The position numbers and the translations under genes were made by a program. A stretch of DNA of 17,376 nt from JAUIAI01 sp049680625 (GTDB lineage: Bacteria > Pseudomonadota > Gammaproteobacteria > Burkholderiales > Burkholderiaceae_E): the NCBI GenBank assembly GCA_049680625.1, contig JBAUID010000038.1:1-17376 (forward strand), read 5' to 3'. Under the pieces are notes generated by a model. It was not told the DNA's origin. It saw only the letters and a list, made by a program, of their open reading frames with translations, and did not search any database. Shown in pieces: positions 13,390 to 17,376 of the stretch (within the stretch, counting starts at the first letter, position 1; every line of letters starts with the position of its first letter).

Positions 13390-14055
13390 ATGCCACCTGA
13401 TCAAATCCCGGCGTCCGGATCGGATGCCACCGGCCACGGTGCTCCCGACGACGAACAAACGGTCCGGGTGCGCGCGCTCGAGTCCCTTCTTGTCGCCAAG
13501 GGATACATCGACCGTCGAAGTCTCGACGAACTGATCGACACTTACGAAACCCGGGTGGGCCCGCGCAACGGGGCACGCGTTGTCGCCCGCGCATGGACTG
13601 AACCCGATTACCTTCAGTGGTTGCGCGACGATGCCACTGCTGCAATCAAAGACATGGGTTACGAAGGACGGCAAAGTGAGCACATGAAAGTTATCGAGAA
13701 CACGGATGATATGCACAACATGGTGGTTTGCACTTTGTGTTCTTGTTATCCGTGGTCGGTTCTTGGCTTACCCCCGGTCTGGTACAAATCGGCACCGTAT
13801 CGTTCGCGCGCAGTCGCCGATCCGCGTGGCGTGCTCAGCGACTTTGGCGTAACGCTTCCCGACGCGATTCGAATCCGGGTGTGGGACTCAACAGCAGAGA
13901 TGCGTTACATGGTTCTGCCGCAACGTCCGCACGGGACTGATCACCTTGACGCGGCAGCGCTGGCTGAGTTGGTGACCCGTGACAGTATGATCGGCACCGG
14001 CTTACCACTTACCGCAGGCGGTCAACCCAATACTGGCAACAAAGGTTCAACATGA
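13390..14055 (+). CDS. nthA: Nitrile hydratase alpha subunit, cobalt type
   Basis: This 221-residue protein carries the metal-binding claw motif VCTLCSC with C114, C117, S118 and C119. In active nitrile hydratases the second and third cysteines are oxidised to sulfinic and sulfenic acids. Thr at the position after the first Cys (CTLC rather than CSLC) marks the low-spin cobalt group. Flanking family motifs are present: VRVRALESLLVAKGYID, GARVVARAWTEPDYLQWL, YPWSVLGLPPVWYKS and YRSRAVADPRGVLSDFG. With the beta subunit it hydrates nitriles to amides in the cytoplasm. The ATG at 13390 has a modest ribosome site (AGGAT near 13379). Its stop overlaps the beta start in ATGA, implying translational coupling. 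Length is normal. Confidence 0.97.
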   Translation: MPPDQIPASGSDATGHGAPDDEQTVRVRALESLLVAKGYIDRRSLDELIDTYETRVGPRNGARVVARAWTEPDYLQWLRDDATAAIKDMGYEGRQSEHMKVIENTDDMHNMVVCTLCSCYPWSVLGLPPVWYKSAPYRSRAVADPRGVLSDFGVTLPDAIRIRVWDSTAEMRYMVLPQRPHGTDHLDAAALAELVTRDSMIGTGLPLTAGGQPNTGNKGST

Positions 14056-14717
14056 ACGGCGGACAAGACCTTGGTGGCATGCACGGATTTGGCCCGGTAC
14101 AACCGGAGCCCGATGAGCCTGTGTTTCACGGATTATGGGAGCAGCGCGTGTTTGCAATGACGCTGGCCATGGGTGCCAGTGGCCAGTGGAATATCGATTC
14201 GTCCCGGCATGCACGCGAGAGTTTGCCGCCGGCGCAATACCTGGCCAGTTCTTACTACGAGATTTGGCTGGCTGGTTTGCTTAAGCTGATGCAAAACGCC
14301 GGCCTGGTCACGCAATCAGAACTGGACAGTGGTGACATGATGTCACCACCGCTGAACGTGCGCTGTCTTAAACCCGAGGATGTGGAGCCTGTATTGTCGC
14401 GCGGGGGGCCGGTGGCCCGTGAACCCACGCAGCCGGCTGCCTTCGTTGTCGGCGATACCGTAGAAACGGTACGTATTAATCCGCAAGCGCATACCCGGTT
14501 GCCGCGCTATGCCCGCGGCAGGCGTGGCACGATTGCAGCTGTTCACGGCTGTCATGTTTACCCGGACAGCCATGCGATTAATGGTGATGAAAACCCGCAG
14601 TGGTTGTACTCGGTTTGTTTTGACGCAGCACAATTGTGGGGGCCGGACACAACCGCAGATGCCGTTTTTGTTGATTGCTGGGAACCCTACCTGATGAAGT
14701 TCAGCGGGCAGGGCTGA
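14052..14717 (+). CDS. nthB: Nitrile hydratase beta subunit
   Basis: This 221-residue protein opens with the diagnostic MNGGQDLGGMHGFGPV. The helical first half includes YLASSYYEIWLAGLLKLM, and the C-terminal beta-barrel begins near residue 130 with FVVGDTVETVRINP, then HTRLPRYARGRRGTI and the final VFVDCWEPYLMKF. It contributes to the active-site pocket together with the alpha-subunit claw. The start overlaps the alpha stop by four bases and the stop overlaps the next start in TGATG, so all three genes form one coupled operon. Length and motif order are those of the canonical, unfused beta subunit. Confidence 0.97.
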   Translation: MNGGQDLGGMHGFGPVQPEPDEPVFHGLWEQRVFAMTLAMGASGQWNIDSSRHARESLPPAQYLASSYYEIWLAGLLKLMQNAGLVTQSELDSGDMMSPPLNVRCLKPEDVEPVLSRGGPVAREPTQPAAFVVGDTVETVRINPQAHTRLPRYARGRRGTIAAVHGCHVYPDSHAINGDENPQWLYSVCFDAAQLWGPDTTADAVFVDCWEPYLMKFSGQG

Positions 14718-15124
14718 TGGTCGACCAGGCAATGGCAGAAGAGCCGGTCTTTGATGAACCGTGGCAAGCTGAAGCATTTGCTGTAACGGTGGCGCTTAAT
14801 GAGGCCGGGCATCTGGACTGGACAGATTGGGCCGACTACTTGTCGGCTGCCCTCAAAGAGGCGGGGCTTGACGCCAGTGCGCCACTGCAACCGCGTCACG
14901 ATCAGCAGGGCAACCGCGTATATTACCAGGCATGGTTAGTGGCACTGGAACGCGTGGTGCGAGACCGCGATTGGGTAGGGCCGTTGCAACTGGGCGCAAG
15001 GCGCGAAGCGATCCGCGCTTATAACCGGGTGGCAGATACGTCGTCGATTTTTTCTGTTGATCAGTCGGCTGACTCAGATGCGTCAGTCGCTTCAGTCAGC
15101 TCAAACGTCAGGTCGCGAAAGTAA
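14717..15124 (+). CDS. Nitrile hydratase accessory (activator/cobalt-insertion) protein
   Basis: The ATG at 14717 overlaps the beta stop (TGATG); 135 residues. Residues 6-110 resemble the N-terminal helical part of the beta subunit: EPVFDEPWQAEAFAVTVALN, then DWADYLSAALKEA and YYQAWLVALERVV. This is the pattern of the small third-gene proteins (P14K, NhlE-like) that carry out alpha-subunit maturation and self-subunit swapping to insert cobalt. The last 25 residues or so (Ser/Asp-rich, SVDQSADSDASVASVS) lie in DNA that is also the 3' end of pyrD and look like a read-through tail rather than conserved sequence. The frame overlaps convergent pyrD by 64 bases. Confidence 0.88.
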   Translation: MVDQAMAEEPVFDEPWQAEAFAVTVALNEAGHLDWTDWADYLSAALKEAGLDASAPLQPRHDQQGNRVYYQAWLVALERVVRDRDWVGPLQLGARREAIRAYNRVADTSSIFSVDQSADSDASVASVSSNVRSRK

Positions 15125-16176
15125 AACCGTGCCGTTTCGGCGCATTCGTTCACCAGCGCCGGGCCCTGGTAAATCAACCCCGTATACAACTGCAGCAGAT
15201 CAGCACCAGCTTCCAGTTTGTCACGAGCATCATCCCGACTCATGATGCCGCCAACACCAATAATCGGAAACCCAGGTGGCAACTCGGCGCGCAGCAATCG
15301 GATAACGTTGTTAGACATTTCTTTTACCGGTGCACCTGATAGCCCACCTTTTTCGTTACCGTGTTTGATCCCGCTAACGGCGTCGCGCGACAGCGTTGTG
15401 TTGGTAGCGATGACCCCGTCAATGTTATGAGCAGGCAGAGTCCGCGCAATTACCGTAGCTTGTTCCGGTGTTAAGTCCGGCGCAATTTTGACGGTCAGCG
15501 GCACCCGGCGCCCGTGGGTTCGGCTCAGTTGTTCACGCTCTTGCGACAGGGCCGACAACATGTTGTCGAGTTCGTTTTGCTGCTGCAACTCACGCAAATT
15601 AGCCGTGTTCGGCGAAGAAATATTGATGGCTACATAGTCGGCATAGGGGTAAACGCCGCGCAAGCCAAGCAGGTAGTCATTGACCGCGTTATCGATTGGT
15701 GTCGTTGCGTTTTTTCCGATGTTCAGACCAAGCACGGGCCGCGCAGCGCTACTGGTGCTGGCAACTAATCGGCGCACATTGTTTTCGAAAGCAACCAGGC
15801 CTTCGTTATTAAAACCCATGCGATTAATCACCGCATTGCGTTGTGGCAGGCGGAACATTCGGGGTTTCGGATTACCCGGCTGGGCTTGTGGGGTCACCGT
15901 CCCAGCTTCAACAAAGCCAAACCCCATGGCCATCAGTTCGCGTAAATGACGGGCGTTTTTATCGAGCCCTGCCGCGAGGCCGATCCGGTTCGGAAACTGA
16001 ATGCCCATGAGTTCTACCGGGTCTGACACCGGCTTGCCCGCGGTGAGCCGAAGCAGGCCGCTGGCGTGTAACAAGGGTAGCAAGCCCATGGTTACCGAAT
16101 GTGCGGTCTCGGCAGGCAGGCAAAACAGGGCTGCGCGTACGAGGCGATAAGCGCCACTCGGCGAGCCGTTTGTCAC
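15061..16176 (-). CDS. pyrD: Dihydroorotate dehydrogenase (quinone), class 2
   Basis: It oxidises dihydroorotate to orotate with FMN and quinone at the inner membrane, in pyrimidine synthesis. The GTG at 16176-16174 overlaps the bpt stop (GTGA) and gives 371 residues; an ATG at 16209 inside bpt would add 11. An N-terminal membrane-associating segment (YRLVRAALFCLPAETAHS) marks class 2. Core motifs include AAGLDKNA, EAGTVTPQAQPGNPKPRMFR, NRMGFNNEG, LNIGKNATT, INISSPNT (catalytic Ser), TVKIAPDLT, IATNTT, GGLSGAPV, GVGGI and LQLYTGLIYQGP. The C-terminal tail is about 20 residues longer than usual and Thr/Glu/Ser-rich, and its DNA is shared with the nitrile hydratase accessory frame. It is the last gene of the aat-bpt-pyrD run. 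Confidence 0.96.
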   Translation of the reverse strand: MTNGSPSGAYRLVRAALFCLPAETAHSVTMGLLPLLHASGLLRLTAGKPVSDPVELMGIQFPNRIGLAAGLDKNARHLRELMAMGFGFVEAGTVTPQAQPGNPKPRMFRLPQRNAVINRMGFNNEGLVAFENNVRRLVASTSSAARPVLGLNIGKNATTPIDNAVNDYLLGLRGVYPYADYVAINISSPNTANLRELQQQNELDNMLSALSQEREQLSRTHGRRVPLTVKIAPDLTPEQATVIARTLPAHNIDGVIATNTTLSRDAVSGIKHGNEKGGLSGAPVKEMSNNVIRLLRAELPPGFPIIGVGGIMSRDDARDKLEAGADLLQLYTGLIYQGPALVNECAETARFYFRDLTFELTEATDASESAD

Positions 16177-16916
16177 CCGGCTTTCTCTGGATCCCGGTGA
16201 ACTTTCCAACGGCCGTCGACCAGCACTTCAGCCGGTCGAAAGTTGATCTTGTAGGCCATTTTAGGGCTCTCGCTGATCCAGTAGCCAAGATACAGGTACG
16301 GCAGTTTTAGGCTGCGGCATTGCTCTATTTGCCACAGGATATTAAAAGTTCCGTAACTGGCTGACGGCACATCTGGGTCAAAGAAGGTGTAAACAGACGA
16401 CAAGCCATCGTTGAGGATGTCAATTATCGAGACAGCACGCAGCGTGCCGTCGGGCTCGCGAAACTCAACCAGCCGGGTATTCACTTTGCTTTGGAGCAGG
16501 AACTGCGCGTATTGCTCACGGCTGTCGTGATCCATTCCGCCACCAGCATGGCGTGATGCCTGATAGCGCAGATACAACTCGTAGTGTTCGGGTGAAAAGC
16601 CAAGCTTGGCAACCAGCGTACGTAACGGACGATGCGCGGCCAATGCCCGCTTTTGGCTGCGTGATGGTGAAAACTTTTCAACTGGCAGCCGAACCGGGAC
16701 ACAAGCCTGGCAGCCATCGCAGTGGGGTCGGTAAGTAAAAATGCCACTGCGGCGAAAGCCGGCCCGAACCAGTTCGCTGTAGATGTCGGCATTGATCAAG
16801 TGGTTCGGGGTTGCGACTTGAGAACGCGCCTGACGTTGCTGCAGGTAGCTGCACGGGTAGGGCGCGGTTGCGTAAAATTGCAGCGCCGAAAATGGCAGTT
16901 CTTTAAGGTGAGTCAT
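16173..16916 (-). CDS. bpt: Aspartate/glutamate leucyltransferase
   Basis: This 247-residue protein, of usual length, transfers leucine from Leu-tRNA to proteins with N-terminal Asp or Glu, marking them for ClpS/ClpAP degradation. Residues 10-40 contain YATAPYPCSYLQQRQARSQV and residues about 58-78 the paired cysteines in YRPHCDGCQACVPVRLP, both conserved in the family. Further on are RYQASRHAGGGMDHDS, SSVYTFFDPD, SYGTFNILWQIE and YLYLGYWISESPKMAYKINF. The ATG overlaps the aat stop (ATGA) and its own stop overlaps pyrD's GTG (GTGA), so the three genes are coupled. An Arg-specific (Ate) activity is possible but less likely in this bacterial clade. Confidence 0.95.
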   Translation of the reverse strand: MTHLKELPFSALQFYATAPYPCSYLQQRQARSQVATPNHLINADIYSELVRAGFRRSGIFTYRPHCDGCQACVPVRLPVEKFSPSRSQKRALAAHRPLRTLVAKLGFSPEHYELYLRYQASRHAGGGMDHDSREQYAQFLLQSKVNTRLVEFREPDGTLRAVSIIDILNDGLSSVYTFFDPDVPSASYGTFNILWQIEQCRSLKLPYLYLGYWISESPKMAYKINFRPAEVLVDGRWKVHRDPEKAG

Positions 16917-17376
16917 GCGGGGTGAAAATTTTGCTGTAACGCTCGCCAGTCGGGAGCTGGTTTGACAATTAGCTGCGCAACCTCGCTGAGAAAGTCTGAC
17001 CGGTTGATTTCTCTTGCGCCGAATCTTGCCAGGTGATCCGTGTTTTGCTGGCAGTCTATCATGCGGAACCCTTGGTCCCGGAGCATGTTAACCAGATAAA
17101 CCAGGGCAATCTTTGATCCATTATTCACTCGCGTGAACATGGATTCCCCAAAGAACATCTGGCCCAGGGAAACCCCGTAAAGGCCACCGACCAGTAGCGG
17201 CTCAGTATCGGCTGTGGGCTGCCAGACTTCTATTGAATGAGCCAGCCCCATGGCATGTAAGTCGATATAGGCGTTGATCATGTCGGCTGTGATCCAGGTG
17301 CCGTCCTGCCCGGTACGTGGCGCGGCGCATGCCAGCATGACAGCGCTGAACTGTTGATCCATTGTCAGGACCAGGC
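16913..17376 (-). CDS. aat: Leucyl/phenylalanyl-tRNA-protein transferase, 5' end cut by window
   Basis: About 154 C-terminal residues are visible and the frame is still open at the window edge, so the N-terminal domain lies outside. An internal ATG at 17362 is not the true start. Family motifs are all present: CAAPRTGQDGTWITADMINA, YIDLHAMGLAHSIEVW, GGLYGVSLGQMFFGESMF, MIDCQQNTDHLARFGA and the closing INRSDFL. Aat adds Leu or Phe to N-terminal Arg and Lys of proteins, giving N-degrons for ClpS/ClpAP. It is the first visible gene of the overlapping aat-bpt-pyrD run; the promoter lies beyond the window. Confidence 0.95.
   Translation of the reverse strand, partial: LVLTMDQQFSAVMLACAAPRTGQDGTWITADMINAYIDLHAMGLAHSIEVWQPTADTEPLLVGGLYGVSLGQMFFGESMFTRVNNGSKIALVYLVNMLRDQGFRMIDCQQNTDHLARFGAREINRSDFLSEVAQLIVKPAPDWRALQQNFHPA

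Overview
The window looks like a chromosomal segment of a gammaproteobacterium with middling GC. The best evidence is the aat-bpt-pyrD gene run at the right end (N-end-rule transferases plus class 2 dihydroorotate dehydrogenase), slyX, a receiver-HDOD protein and a Crp/Fnr regulator. I cannot name a genus from the sequence alone.

Layout. (1) Positions 1-2340 hold small accessory genes, some decayed: a broken GNAT acetyltransferase, a VOC (glyoxalase/bleomycin-resistance fold) protein, and a glutaredoxin-DinB fusion whose frame is interrupted only by a TGA exactly where the first cysteine of the glutaredoxin CxxC motif is expected. A four-copy 13-bp tandem repeat covers that gene's stop codon. 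(2) Positions 2271-6097 hold an EthD-like protein (minus strand), divergent slyX, a receiver-HDOD signalling protein, and a convergent Tm-1-like/UPF0261 protein. (3) Positions 6315-11949 hold a divergent cyclase-like fragment and a Crp/Fnr regulator on the minus strand, facing a periplasmic multicopper oxidase with a Met/His/Gly-rich segment. A gamma-glutamyltransferase and a molybdopterin-binding (COG1058) protein follow on the plus strand. (4) Positions 11950-12399 are noncoding and full of inverted repeats, including a clear terminator for the IclR gene. (5) Positions 12400-15124 hold an IclR regulator divergent from a cobalt-type nitrile hydratase operon (alpha, beta, accessory protein), with all genes overlapping by 1-4 bases. 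(6) Positions 15061-17376 hold the tightly overlapped aat-bpt-pyrD run on the minus strand, with aat cut by the window edge.

How the genes work together. Nitrile hydratase converts nitriles to amides and is probably controlled by the neighbouring IclR protein; no amidase is visible here. The multicopper oxidase fits copper or oxidative-stress handling outside the cytoplasm, and the divergent Crp/Fnr protein may control it. GGT would break down extracytoplasmic glutathione. Aat and Bpt attach amino acids to protein N-termini to mark them for ClpAP degradation.

The most interesting signal is the possible selenocysteine codon at 1333-1335 in the glutaredoxin-DinB gene. The rival reading is a nonsense mutation, and the broken GNAT gene nearby makes that a serious alternative. 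The structured intergenic region 11950-12340 is second.
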